64,000 nucleotides of DNA from positions 2,356,001 to 2,420,000 of the forward strand of contig CAUWAG010000012.1 of assembly GCA_963556695.1 (NCBI GenBank), read 5' to 3'. Shown in pieces: positions 43,809 to 56,038 of this stretch. Each line of letters opens with the position of its first letter. Within the stretch, counting starts at the first letter, position 1. The stretch is from Anthostomella pinea (lineage: Eukaryota; Ascomycota; Sordariomycetes; Xylariales; Xylariaceae). The translations under genes were made by a program, and so were the position numbers. The notes under the pieces are model-generated. The model did no database searches. It was not told where the DNA came from and was given only the letters and a program-made list of their open reading frames with translations.

Positions 43809-44651
43809 GGTGAGTATGAGAGTATATAAGAAGGTTTGGTATTGGACTGGATTTCCTTGATTATAGAGTTTCGTTGTTGTCTAATTTACATCGTTCTGTT
43901 CCTCAACGCTCAATTCAGATGTCTCTCGGCGTGGAACATATGACTCTTCCTCCCAGGGACTATATGTCAAGATCAGTTGCTAACAAGATGGGGGACATAT
44001 TTGCCCCTTGCTTGCTAATCGCGGGGGCACCAATTAACGTTATCTCTACACATGCCTTCTCGAACTATGAGTACTATGGAGGCGTTGCCCTCGGTCCTCA
44101 ACAGCAAACACATCGCTTCGGGTAAGTCTGCACAGATGTGATGTACCTCTGATGTGTACACAGGATGCACTTACCAGCACGCGAAGCTAACCTCATTGCC
44201 AGCGCCAGATTGCTTCCCTCTGTACACCTGTCATACGTTCTGATCAGAGTCCACTGTCACACCAAAGCGTTTCGTTACGCACGCCAACCCTGTGCCTAGC
44301 GTCTTTAAAATATTCTCACCATCACCAACATTGCCGACTGTCTCATCAGCACGCAAAATCCATACACCGTTACTCGCGATGGGTCTACACACAAATGTAA
44401 TCATCGGACTCTTGTTCGCCGGGTGTTCCTTCTAGTCGTGATTGCTTCCGTCGCCAACCAAGTATCAGACCATTATAAACCGTAAACGCAAAAAATACCA
44501 AGAAGCCTTGCAAAATCATCCATGTATTACCTCACCTGCAGCCAATACCTACCCACTCCAGCCGAGATAGAGTACCTGGATCTTTGGAGCACGAGTCTGG
44601 TGTCTCATCGCTCGTTCGGAAAGCAATCTCTTGCGACATTCGTAACATCAT
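43809..44651. other. Intergenic, no gene seen
   Basis: 3' flank of the HMG-box gene and downstream flank of the CorA-like gene. No domain, tRNA or repeat recognised. Confidence 0.5.
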
Positions 44652-45547
44652 TTAACATTGCCTCCTGTACGTGGGCAGAAAGGGGACCTCTGTCCTCCTG
44701 CTTATCCACCAGAAGTAGCCCATCATGAGGATCAAGGTGGATGGCAGGAACATGATCAGGTACACAGACCAGGACGGTATCACGGTGATGTTTTCGAGCG
44801 CTTTGAACTCTGGAACAGCTAAAAGAGTCTGCATGTGATCGGAAGTTAGCTTGTATTTGATGCGCACATCAATCAATCATGATGAGGCAAGGCTTACTGC
44901 AAAAAAAGTTCCCGGTAGAAAGAACAGCGTGACAACCGCAATCGACTTCATCGCCTTCCCGTCTTTGATAGCAATCATCGTGTCTTCTCTCGATTGTAGG
45001 ATGGTTTCCTGGACGGTCAGCAAGGCACGACTATAGGTCGACGACAGGGGTGCTCCTTACCAGCTGGAATGCCAGTGATGTTCCCTGCAGCACGGTCTCG
45101 CAATCGTTGATCCTGATGTCGTAGTCGTCGATCAGGTGTTCGAGATATGCCTTGGGATCGATATCGTTGCTGTCAGTTCCGACAGCCGGAGCAGAGAGCT
45201 CTTCCCATCCCTTCATCCTCTCCAGCTGCGTTTTCCAAGCCACAAGGCTGCTCTTGAGCAGGTTCACCTTAAGATACATCTCAATAATCTCCCGCGGGTT
45301 GACTTGATGGTTTGTGACCCGGTCGATGGAGAGCGAGAAGCTGTTGACGGCCTTGTCGACCTCGTTGAGCCTGTTGCGCCTCTCCTGCTCCAAGAACAGC
45401 TTCATTGGGGTGAATGGAAGGAGAGCGGCGGATCGGCTCGATTTGAACTCGCTTGATACCGTCTCGGACAGCGCGGCGTCGCAGCCGAGGAAGAACCCGT
45501 AGAGTTTACTGCCGCTTCCTGCCCTCTCACGGGGATCCGTTCCTTAA
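44652..45547 (-). CDS. CorA-like membrane protein, 5' end unclear
   Basis: Exons: from 45547 (open frame) or Met 45405 to 45061; 45008-44898; 44828-44652 (TAA). The introns of 52 and 69 bp are GT-AG and in phase. A helical domain (EQERRNRLNEVDKAVNSFS, YLEHLIDDYDIRINDCE) precedes SIAVVTLFFLPGTFFA and YLIMFLPSTLILMMGYFWW. This is the two-helix membrane end found in fungal CorA-like proteins; the canonical GMN of true Mg transporters is absent. The frame is open back to 45547 without a start codon, where it abuts the 3' end of the kinase gene, so it may be the C-terminal part of one fused protein. Confidence 0.6.
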
Positions 45548-47279
45548 GGCGGAGCGATTAGAGGCGTTGGTCATAGATCTCGAACTAGCGTGGCTCACGG
45601 ATGAGAGGCTGTCGCCTGTGCCTTGTCGTTTAGGATGCGATGCCTTCATATCCGCTTCCTGCTTTTGCTGTCTATATCGGGCAGCGTAAGTTCATGTTGA
45701 TCCAAGATCTCACAATTGTCAGTTCGGGGACTACTTACTTCCACCTGTCGCGTGCTCCAGTTTCGACTTCTTCCATACTTTGATGTGTCTTGATCTTGTA
45801 GGACATTTTCTTGCAATTGGGAACATTGAGCGGCTTAGTGACCTTCGTGTAGTATGATGGCGGCTGGTTCCGTCCGCAGAGTTCTCTGAGCTTTTTAAGG
45901 AGTTCTGAGGCGTTGATCCTCCTTGTCCGCGACGGCAAGGATCCGTCGGTCATGAGGGACTTGTCCTCAATGATTAACATTCGACTGAGGACCAGTTCCA
46001 CAAGGTCGCACACGAACTGGGACTTGTATTCGGACTCGCACAGGTTCTCGGCCCACTATCATTGCCTTGATCAGCATTTTGCCATGCGAGTAGTCTACTT
46101 TCCAATTTGTAACGTACCTCGTAGACACCTCGGCTAACCTGGATCGTAGTCGAACGCCACCCACGCCACTCACGCCGAACCTCGTAGAAGCATGGGTGGG
46201 TGTCTGTGATCAGTCCCTTAGATGTCTTCTCCCTCATCTCCCCAAACTCTTTGACACCTTTCGGACCCATCACAAGCCACGTTAGGAAGTCAATAAACAA
46301 GCATCCCATGGCCCAGATGTCGAAGGAAGGCGAGATAGGCAAGACCATCTGGACTTCGGGAGGCTTGTATGCGTAATTGGCGACCTTGTCTCTGATGTCT
46401 TCGGCTGTGTCCGTATGGTGAAATCCACTCAAACCGAAGTCAGTTATCTGAAGAACACCAAGCGGACCGTACAAAGGCTTGGTGGAATCGTCTGGGTCTT
46501 TCCAATTCTTGTATCGTAGGATGTTCTTCGACTTGATGTCACCATGGATTCCGTGAAACCCTTGTCCTTGTCGGCTACGTCCTTCGTCCTCGGAAGGTTG
46601 TGCAGAATCTGCAAGGCTTCAGCCAGTCCCGTACATTGACGTAAAACCCATTGAGCCATCTGAGCATAAGTTGATCTGTGTTCTGTCTCCAGTTCGCGTG
46701 GGCACACCGCCCAAAGTTGTTCCAAATTCGAGTGCGCATGCTAAAACATGAGGAATAATTTCAGTGAGCGATTGTCTGGTCCAGACGGCTGCTGATATGT
46801 GGCCAAAAGCTTTGCCAAGTGAGGACTCTGCTTGCGACTGATTGTCAGGCGCCTCAATACTTCGGCCTCACGACGGAAAGCTTCTTCCGATTCGGAGTTC
46901 AACTCCTTTACCGCAACCCTTCCGTTGGTACCTTCCAGCTACAACTTGATGTCAGTCAATCTGAGAAGGTTGGCATTCCAGCTGCGCAGACGTACCGTGT
47001 GACGATCGAGCGATTGTTGGTCGGAGTGCAGATTATAGGGAGAGACCCTACCATAGTGGCCACGCATGCGTTCTTCTTCCGATTCATTCTGGTTGGCCTC
47101 TACGAACACAAAGGGAAGAACGTGCCCAGAGAGGAACTTGTAATGACTGAGCTTTTCGCCTTCCTTAGCGAAGAATGCTGGGCTCAACTGCCACTGAGTA
47201 CGGAAGAACGCATCTACCTCTTCGGCTTGCCAATGGCTGAAAAAGGGCACAGTTCTGGTCGAAGCCCCTTTGGAAATTA

Positions 47280-49514
47280 CCATCCGACCCCCCGAACCGG
47301 CACACCCCCACTACCGGCACAGCCAAACCCCGCCACCACCACCAAAAGACCCCCCTACTCACTTACACGCATTTGAGGCTGTATAGGGTCGAAAAAATCA
47401 GCAAAATTATCATTCTGTGGTGTTTTGGCTGCTCAATCGACGTATCTAGCCGGCGCCCGGATTGACCGCCCAGATCTAGTCATCTGGGCTTCTGCAACAG
47501 GGGCTTCTACAGCCTCCTCAGCGTCCGTAACCTCCTCGTCCTCCTCCACCCCGTCTTCAACAACCTCCGACTATGAAGAAGAAGAAGAAGACTCTACAGC
47601 AACCGGAACTAATGGATTACCACCCTGGGCTAGTATTTCTACCATTGTCATGAACTTTTTGTTGGGATTTAGTATCTTCTTCCTCTTCTTGGGCCGTAGC
47701 CGCTCCAGTTCAGCCTCCAGGGCCCTGATCTTCTGGTCTTTTATGGCCAGCTCCGTCTCCTGATTCTCAAAGGCATGGGAGATCTTCCGGAACTTCAGCC
47801 GAGTGGCTGGGGATCGGTTCTTCCCGAAATCCCGGATTTGCCGGCTCGTGGTAGGGGTCTGTTGGTCCTCCGGCTCCGAGTCTTCCTGTTCTTCCGGCTC
47901 GGGGGTCTTCCGCTTGTCTTCTTGGATTTCTGGATGGTCTAGACACTTTTTGCGGCTAATTGGGTAGCACCCCGTTACTCGGAAGCCCGAGCGGATGTTT
48001 TTTGGCGTAAACGCCATGTCCCTTGCCTTGCTATAACAGCGGATAAAGTTGATCTTATTAACAGGAAAGGAATCAGTCAGAGAATTTAACTGGGTGAGGA
48101 ATCTCTGGTAGTAGGACTTGAGGGCGTTATAGGGGCCGTTATCCAGTGGTTGCATTCCATGGCTGATATGTGCTGGGAAAAAGCATAGCAAGATGTTGGC
48201 AAAATAACACCGCATCATAAATTCGTCCTTTCTACAGTTAGTTGCTGTTTAAATCAAAATAAATTAAATAACCAGTAAATAAAATAGAAAAAATTGGTGT
48301 ACGTACGGAGGTATGGCTACCATGGCCATCTAGGATCAAAAGGACTGGTTCACACTGCTCCTGGCCACGAATTTCATCTACTTGTGGTATGAAAACGTGC
48401 TCAAGCCACTGGCAGGCGATATCGTTACTGGTCCAGCCGTTTTCCGACGTTATATAGTACCAGTCGGCTATCTTCTGGAATTCCTTGAGGAACCACTGCG
48501 CTTGAAGATCTTTTCCCTTGAAAATCAAGCCAGGTTTGAGTACTCTACCGGTAGCTGAAATGGTCTCGATAAAAGATGTCCACGAGCGGCCCTGGGGGCT
48601 CTTTAGGAAAGCTTTCCTCGTCTCAGAACTTCCCAGAACTAGGGAATCGATGCCTATAAGGGTAGTTAGTTGACTGTGAGGGTAGGAGGCTCGAAAGAGT
48701 TACCAAAACCCGACATGATGCCGCCCTTATCGACATTGTACGTATTTTCTGGCTTCACCCAGCCGTAGTCCTCCAAGATGTTAAAGAACCAGTTCACAGA
48801 CTTAAGGGTAAACCCCTTAAACCGAGCGGATTCCATTCGCTTGCCGATTTTAGTCTGAATGGTAGGGTTGCGTCGTTTAAAGCTGTCCATATAGTGGTTC
48901 CCAAGTGGTGCGAAATCCCCCTTTCTTTTTAGGAGTTCTACCACAATTTCCCTGACGGCTGAGTGAGAAGGGGCAAGCCCCAAAGTCTCTTGGCGCAATA
49001 TCCAGGCTGCTACCTTGCTTTCTTGCTCGAGAGAAATTCTCTGCTCGGTGGTGTGAGCCTCCGTTTTAGTCCCTCTCCCCCTTATGCGTGCTGACAGCGT
49101 GCTGGCCGGGACGCCGTATTTTTGGCTGGATTTTCTCACGGATATGCCATTATCTGTGACGTCTAGGTAGGCATCCACCACATCATCCTCTGTATACCTG
49201 GGCGGAGGCATCGTGGCTGGCTTCAGGATGCTGTGGTGCATGAGGGACAGGGGTTCACAAAGAGAATTCTACAGCAAATTTGCATTTAAGGGCGGGGCAC
49301 GGAGGCTGCTAAATGCCGATGCCAATGGCCCAGCAATTAAATAATCTACATTCCACTAAACACCAAGAAAAGGGCTATCTAACCATCTAAAGAAAGTCTA
49401 GATACCCTCAAAAAGGGCTGTAATCCGTGTAAGTGAGTAAGGGGACTTTTGGTGGTGATTGTGGGGTTTGGCTGTGCCGGTTGGGGGGGTGTGCCGGTTC
49501 GGGGGGTCGGATGG
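47280..49514 (-). mobile_element. pogo/Fot-type DNA transposon, intact-looking
   Basis: 2235 bp with long terminal inverted repeats of about 88 bp (47280-47370 and 49426-49514, both beginning CCATCCGACCCCCCGAACCGG read inward). It is flanked by TA target duplications (47278-47279 and 49515-49516). The motif ACCGGCACA occurs twice within each end and is a candidate transposase-binding repeat. It encodes one uninterrupted spliced transposase. It is inserted in the kinase coding sequence, whose frame is continuous when the element and one TA are ignored. Confidence 0.93.
47571..49241 (-). CDS. pogo/Tigger-type DDE transposase
   Basis: Exons 49241-48704, 48653-48307 and 48227-47571 join in phase (514 codons, 513 aa). 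The introns are 50 bp (GTAACT, branch CTAAC, TATAG) and 79 bp (GTACGT to GAAAG). The N-terminal helix-turn-helix/psq region (VVDAYLDVTDNGISVRKSSQ) and CENP-B-like domain bind DNA. The catalytic triad appears as NVDKGG, LLILDGHGSH and MQPLDNGPY (D, D, D). The C-terminus has KKCLDHPEIQ, a coiled coil (LAIKDQKIRALEAELERLR), KKRKKI and a Ser run. No stops or frameshifts, so this copy may be active. An alternative start is Met 49211 (MPPPRYTEDDV). Confidence 0.88.
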
Positions 49515-50049
49515 TAAACCTCGCTTCTTGCCAGAGGGACGCTCTAATGGTAGAAGTAAGTCGTGTATGTCTCTCTGGACGCAATACTTGATCGCCTTGT
49601 GCTGGCGTATAGTTAGTTTAGTTTAGTTTATTTAACGCCGTAGGGGCTCTAGGCTCCAGATCCTTGTGGATGTTTGGCGTGCAGGTGACTATCTCAGGGG
49701 CTAATATACAAGCCTTACTGTACGGGAAGCAGGGCATGACTCCCTATTTCCCACAATAACCTGCAAATCAAACCTCGAGGGCCCACATGTTATTCCGTCT
49801 GTTCCCGTTGGCCCCGCCATTTGGGCTCGTGCTCTGTGATATCTGGTTCGTAGTCAGTAGTCCGAATAGCGTCAAGGAGCTCCTCTCGCTTTGACAGTTA
49901 GTGCCTCGCGTTTAAAAGGCTATAAGCTAAAAGAAAATAAAAACATAAGAAAAGATAATAAGAGTAATAAAGAGATATGGTAACAGGCGCAGTTAGACCT
50001 GGTGATCAATGAATTGATGTTCTGTAACCCTGGGACAGACTTTCGTGTA

Positions 50050-50699
50050 GAATTCTGTCCACTTGCAGAAGTCTCCGAATTCCTTCGGGTGCGTTATCAG
50101 CCATTTCCAATAGGCTCTCCCTTCTGGTTTGGGTTCTCCGTTGTGTCCGCGGTTTCTTTGTGGCCACCTAGACTGTTTCGTAAGGGCTCTGTTGCAGAAA
50201 GCAAAGTAGGCTCGCGTTTTGATTCTTCTGTAAGAGCAGTTGTAGTGTTCCTCATGCTTGAACCTCCTATGGTACCAGCTAAAGTCGCCGTGGCCAGTTC
50301 TAGATGTAATAAGCCTGTGGAGCGTTGGCCTGTCCAGCTTGAGCTCTTCTGGGCACTTGAGTGTAGTTTTCTAAAGGCCGAGACTTTTGTATTTGTCAGT
50401 GATGTTCTTGTCCCACCATTGCTGGTGTTCATGTCGAGTCTTTTCGTTAAGAAGGCCTAAGACGCCTGCAAGCGTGGGTTTAGCCCCGGTAGGGATTGGC
50501 AAGGTGGTGCCTTCCTTTGCCTTTTCGTCGGCCTCTTCGTTGCCTTGGATGTCCATGTGCCCTGGCACCCACCGGACCTGTATGTCGGCGTACGTGTCCG
50601 AGATTTTGTGGAATTCTAGGAAAGCTTCTTGGGAGCTCTGAGCTGGTTCGCCACACAGTCCGGAGATCACTGCTGTATTATCCAGGCACACGTGGATGG
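50050..50699 (-). pseudogene. LINE L2 RNase H C-terminus and zinc knuckle
   Basis: VCLDNTAVISGLCGEPAQ (catalytic Asp) and VRWVPGHMDIQGNEEADEKA (His and final Asp kept) complete the RNase H begun at 56218. After one frame change, SRTGHGDFSWYHRRFKHEE followed by CSYRR...AFC gives the Cys/His knuckle that ends Tad1-type ORF2 proteins. Confidence 0.85.
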
Positions 50700-50878
50700 T
50701 GTCAGATGCAAGCGAGTTCAGATTATTCAGGTTATCAAGTGTGTTCTGTTGTTGTGCTTGTCCTTCTCTGCTTCTTCAGCGTACAGAGATTGATCATCTG
50801 TCTTGGTGGGTCAGATGCCCTATGCGTCTCTGCCCCACTGGAGATCTTCCGGTGTCTATTTCCGGCTCCCATTCAACA
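50700..50878 (-). repeat. Copia A 3' LTR
   Basis: TGTTGAATGG to GCATCTGACA on the minus strand. It differs from the 5' LTR at four positions (50751, 50784, 50822, 50826), all transitions. Confidence 0.95.
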
Positions 50879-50880
50879 CC

Positions 50881-53593
50881 CCCCCCCAGGAACAATTCCT
50901 TCCATTGGGGTTGTTCCTGAGCATTTGGTCTGGTTCTCTGATGATTCCTGTGATAGGTACACATCACCACATTCTCCACCGGGCAATAGATCTTCCATAT
51001 GTTGAAGATCTTTATCTAAGAGCTCTTTGGTTCGTCGTTGCTGTATCCGATCTCTTATATCCACAAGTCCTAATTGCCTCGTGAATTTTCTGAATGCTGC
51101 GGCAAGGAGTACTTTCGTCAAACCATCTGCCATCATATCCCCAATAGGAACGTATTCCATCTTGATCCTCTTCTGTTGAGCTTCTTGTCGTAGCCAATGA
51201 TTGTGAATATCAACGTGACGCAGCTTAGTCTGTAGTTTGGCGATGTCTTTGTTGACGAGGCCGATTATCTGCTTATTATCACAGTGTATGATGATTCGAG
51301 AGCTATCAAGCCGGACTCCAAGTTCGCGGATTAGGCGGGAGACGAACATGGCTTCTTTAGCAGCCTGCGCAAGGGACAACAACTCCGCTTCCGTGGTGGA
51401 AGTAGTCACTGTAGCTTGCTTATTCGCTCGTCAACCAATAATCCCTCCGAACTGTCTCATGACGTATGCTTGTGAACTCTTTTTATCGATGGAATTGTCG
51501 GTAAAGGAGGCGTTGCTAGCTACTTCGAATGTGTCTGACCCGCCGTATTGTAAGAAAAGATGTTGAGTTCGAGAGATGTATCGAATGAGTCGATCTGCTT
51601 CGGAATGGTGCTCTTGGCTAGGATTTGTGTTGAATCGTGATAGTCGAGAAGCCGCAAAGGCTACGTCTGGGCGTGTGATCACAGCAGCATACAGAATAGA
51701 TCCAATCTTCTTCTGATATCTGTGGATAGATTTTAGCGTGGCTATTCCGTCAAAGGGGAGAAATTCTTCGTTTTTTATGGGAATATCGTCTCTGCCTGTC
51801 CAAGCCTTTTCAGCTAGACGGGATATCTTCTCTGCATACGATGACTGAGATAACCAGAGGAGCCGTCTCTTCCGGTCTCGGATGATCTCGATGTCAAGGA
51901 ACCACTGAAGATCATCTCCTCTAGTAAGCTGGTAGGCCATCTTAAGCCGACTAATCAGATGATTGGCTGTAGCTTCTTTCTCTTTCTTGTATGCAACCAT
52001 TATGTCGTCCACATAGAAGAATATAAGAACTCCATTTCTTGTGAAGCAACATGGCTCATGAGGCACGGGAGTATATCCGATACTTGTGAGGGTCTTGGTC
52101 AGCTCTTTCTGCCACAAGAGAGGGGATTCTCGCAACCCATAGAGGGCTTTCAAGAGACGAAGCAATACTCTTGGCTTCCGGTACCCTGGAGGCATCTTCA
52201 TATATATCTCCTGGTCTAGTTTGGCGTTGACGAATGCATTTATAGCATCATACTGTATCAGTTCCAGGTCGAAGCGAGCTGCTATAGCCATCAGTGTTCT
52301 GAAGGAACGGCCGGCAAGTGTAAACGCATAGGTGTTCTCGGTCTGTCCGGTGGGCTGCTGGTCCCCTCGTACCACAAGACGGGCTTTGTATTTCAGGAAC
52401 CAGCCGTCGTTGTTGAACTTGTAGACGTATACCCACATGCAGTCTAACACCTGTTTGCCATTAGCTGTGCTTTTCTCAACTTCTTTCCATGAGCTCATCT
52501 CATAGTGGCTCTGGAGATGCATTCGCTTTGCACCTCTGAACCCCTGACCCATCAAGTGGTCTCGTAGATCCTTGTGAGTTCTCGGTAGTGATGGGAGCTC
52601 GCTCCGGTGGATTCTAGCTCCACTAGCAAGTTTTCTTTTGAGCCTCTTAAGGTCTGAAGATCTCTGGGGCAGTCCAATTTGTCCAGTTTGTGTGCTATCA
52701 GGGTGGCGTTTTAGACGGTTTACCATCCGGGCTTTCTTAGCCTTGTTCACCGGCTCACCGTGCTTTACCTCCGCGACGCTTAGGCGTCCTGCATTGAACG
52801 TGGCCTCCCAGCAGCTCAAGCGTGGTGTCACTCCGATGTAGGACGACTCTGTGGTTATCCCGGACAACACAGGGGCCGCGCTCATAGCTGCAGATCTTGT
52901 CCCTGTACTGCCAGCTTCTCTGATAGCTGCAGTAAAAAGTGAAGCTGCAGGAGGAGGAGTGTGTTCAGGCGTCGGATACGGTATAAAGAAAGCGTTTGTG
53001 TAGAGTTGATCAGGCTCACACGCTTCTCCAGAGTCCTCGTCAGAGGGTCCATGTACGTCCGAATTCACCACATCATTGCTCCCTTCTACTCGACCGCGCT
53101 CATTACTTTCTGCAATGAAGGGACTGATGTCCTCATCCTCTTCGCTGATAGCGGGACCAGTTTCAAGACTGGAAGCACCAGGTACTTCCACGTCATGTAG
53201 TAGCTTGACTACCTCTTCTTCAGATACGTGAAGGAGGTCATCCTTCAAATCTTGGAGGTCTCCGCTGAACATTTGATCTTCGTCAAAGATGACGTCTCGA
53301 GTGGCTATCACCTTTTTGGTTAAGGGATTCCATATTTGGTAGATATTTGTCGAATTGTAACCGACAAGGTAGCCGATCCAAGCCTTTGGATTAAGCCGCT
53401 TCTTCCGTTGCATCTTCAGCTGCGCATCGCTTGTCAAAGCAAATGCTTTGTATCCAAATACTCGGAGGTGTCCCTGCTTGGGCTTTTGGTCTCCTACAAG
53501 TCCATCTCTGTATCCCAGGTAAGTATAGAAACGTTCATAAAGAGTCATCCAGTTATAGATGTACTTAGGGGTACGATTGTATAGATATACCAC
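50881..53593 (-). pseudogene. Copia A integrase end, RT and RNase H
   Basis: Starts in the integrase C-terminus (YLYNRTPKYIYNWMTLYERF, KAWIGYLVGYNSTNIYQIW). It continues through a Ser/Asp-rich linker to RT (NAFVNAKLDQEIYMKMPPGY, LLKALYGLRESPLLWQKEL, FFYVDDIMVAY with intact YVDD) and RNase H (STTEAELLSLAQAAKEAMFV, CDNKQIIGLVNKD, HVDIHNHWLRQE). A stop at 51431 splits RT from the rest of RNase H. Otherwise open, and catalytic residues are kept. Confidence 0.9.
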
Positions 53594-53596
53594 TGT

Positions 53597-54735
53597 TCAG
53601 AAGATCTCAACCCACAGATATGCTGGCAACTTGGCTCCATTTCGTATCGAACGGGCCTTGTCCTTAATCACACCCCCAAAGCGCTCGGTGCCTTCATTCT
53701 GGTCTTGTGTGTTAGGCGCTGAGGGTTCCACCTTTATCTTCTTGGTCATGGTGAGAAACTGATACACATGAGGCTTCTGGGTCGTGAGCTCGTTGCCGCA
53801 TTCTATCACCTACGGCTTGACCTGATTCTGGTGCTCCAAAATCCCGAATAGCAACTTAAAAGTTGTTATAAGTGTATCCGTCTTTCGGTCGCTCAGATAA
53901 AAGTCTCAAATATATCCAGACCATCTGTCAGTAACAAGCATGATGCTGTTCAGTCCGTTGCTATCTCTGTCGAGGTCGTGGAAATCGATTGCTAGGCGGA
54001 TTCCGGGCTTTCCAGGTCTATCCCGCCGTGTACGTCTCCTTTGCTTCTTAGCCTTCCCGCAGGCGCATGCGTCACATTTCACGGTTGTGATACGTTCTTC
54101 TGCTGAATCTCTAGGCTTTAAGTCCTTGATCTTCACCCCCCAAAAGTGGCCTACAAAGTGATCAAAGCATCTGGCCCTGGGTGACTTAATCTGAGGTGCC
54201 ATCGGCGGCTATCGGCAGTGCAAGGCGCCCTCTCGGTCCATGAGTTGTATTTCTTCCTTCGGATAAAGAATGCACGTCTTGTCAAAGACTCAGGCAAATA
54301 TTCAATCACGTATTGCTCATGCCGATCCGTCAGCTCGTAGAGGATCGAATTATTCTTCCTCTGAAGATAGTTATTGCTTCCTTTATTGTCCCATTAGTAC
54401 CCCTAGCGCTTGAGAAGTCGGAGTGATACCAGGTTGCATGCAAAGCCTTCGCAGAATGCCATATTATGTAAGCGCATAATTCTTGACCCAGAAGGGCCAG
54501 TAACGCATATATCAATATCTCCGTAGCCTAGGATAGGGACTACTATGTCTCCTACAAATACTGCGTCACCCTGAATCGCCGACCGGAAGTTTAAAAACCT
54601 GCTGATCATGTTGAATATGTGTAAGGTGGTCCCAGAATCCAGGATTGCTGAGTTCCTCAATAGATATGTGGTAGTACTGAACGCGGCAGCGCCGGCTGTA
54701 AGGAAGGCGGCCTTTGTCTGACCCATTGTCCGCAC
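53597..54735 (-). pseudogene. Copia A protease and integrase, broken
   Basis: The protease active site AILDSGTTLHIF lies at about 54660. The GAG-pre-integrase zinc region has CFDHFVGHF...CDACACGKAKK, and the integrase start is IRLAIDFHDLDRDSNGLNSI at about 53990. Stops fall at 54403, 53906 and 53597. Confidence 0.85.
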
Positions 54736-54738
54736 TAG

Positions 54739-55962
54739 TCATTCGGGCTTGACGGGTGTTGGCTTCCGGTTAGTTCCCTTGATCAGTTCTTCGAGGGCAA
54801 TATCTTCCTTGATTCGCTGGTTGATAACTTTCCGGTATCCTTTGTTTGGATGCCAATGTTCTGGTGCCTTCCTGTCAATAACATAATAACACTGGGTTAT
54901 GTCGTGAAATCCTAGGCACGCCTTGCAGGTAGGCCCATCTGGATTCGTTTCTGTGTCGGCTTGTCTTCGCTTGGAGCCTGTTTGAACTCCTCTCGTCCCG
55001 CGTCCACGTGGTCTCTCCTGGTTTCCTTTTTGACCCTTCGTTTTGTCTATTGGGGGCAATGGATCAGAAGTGGCGGAATCAAGCTCTTTTGTGTCTTCTA
55101 TTGACAAATCTTCGTCATATCCGTAGGTAGCTGCGAATGCGCCCTTGGCGATCCGTGGTACTGTTGCTCAGTGATGGTCTTTGGCGTATTCTCGCAGAAA
55201 CCCTGCCATCTGTATGTAGCTGATAGAGCCGTCGTCAATTTCCTTCTTGTGCCCCATTCTGAAGCTTGTCGTCCAGTCGCCCATTACTGACGATAATGCA
55301 TCTATCAGATCTATGGCCACTGAATTTGAATCGATAGCTTCTGGCACCCCCTTTTCAATAGCATACGCAACAGCAGTTTCCCATTGCGATATCCATACAC
55401 CCAGGTCTTTTGGCATCTTTGTGAGATGTGTCGTCGCCCGTTGGTATCGGTTTCGAGCCTCCAGCTTCTGGCGGGATGTATATACATCCCCAATGTCCTG
55501 GAGATCCTTATACCACTGGTCGATCTTTTTTGTGGCCTTGCAAATTGTTGCTTGGTATGGTTGTTGAACGGTATTCAGCATCCAATCAGTCATGGATTTG
55601 ACGTTCTTCCGATGTTCTGTGTATTCCCTGCTCTTGTGGGTGTAATGATTCCAATCCTGGATATATGCCGAGCTCCTAATCTGTGTCATTTCCATGGTAT
55701 TTGTTGGCGTTCTATTCGGGTCGACCGATTCTTTTTCTCCACCGACGGTTATCGAGCTTGATGTTCTCGTTCCTCAGCCGAGCTTCTTTGGGTAATTGGC
55801 GTATGAGGGTTCTTCTGGCTGTGTCGGCCAAGCAACCTTGTCTTCTGGATTGATGTAATCCAAGAGGTCAAAGGCTACGGCTTTGGTCTGGAATTCGGCA
55901 TTGAATCGTTCCCAGTCTTCAGGGCGAGAGAAGATAGTGTGATTGTTGTTTGGTGTCGTCAT
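54739..55962 (-). pseudogene. Copia A gag, broken
   Basis: Begins MTTPNNNHTIFSRPEDWERF. The capsid-like segment is 55695-55168 (WMLNTVQQPYQATICKATKK, TKMPKDLGVWISQWETAVAY). A zinc-knuckle-type CKACLGFHDITQCYYV lies at about 54900. Stops at 55774 and 55168. Confidence 0.85.
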
Positions 55963-56038
55963 TTTGGTGATATATAGATCTAAAAATCGCTTGATCTTTT
56001 GTAGGTGTTCTCCTTTCAGAGCAAATGAGACTCTTAAT

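Larger units (their letters stand above)
45527..49609 (-). pseudogene. Protein kinase gene, interrupted by a pogo-type transposon and a LINE
   Basis: Coding order on the minus strand: 49609-49515 (KYCVQRDIHDLLLPLERPSG), the transposon, then 47279-46118, 46055-45739 and 45671-45527. Introns are 46117-46056 and 45738-45672. Kinase motifs are RVAVKELNSESEESFRREAE (Lys and helix C), HGIHGDIKSKNIL (HRD written HGD), ITDFGLSGF (DFG) and ANYAYKPPEV (APE-like), with a C-lobe end RINASELLKKLREL. Lesions: the element at the TA (47280-49514), an in-frame stop near 46740, and a one-base loss in AAGGG at about 46545. The N-terminus is cut off by LINE L2. It lies directly upstream of the CorA-like frame. 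Confidence 0.75.

Noticed and set aside
46819..47376. 185-aa plus-strand frame
   Set aside because: Antisense to the kinase N-lobe, and its end runs into the transposon terminal repeat.
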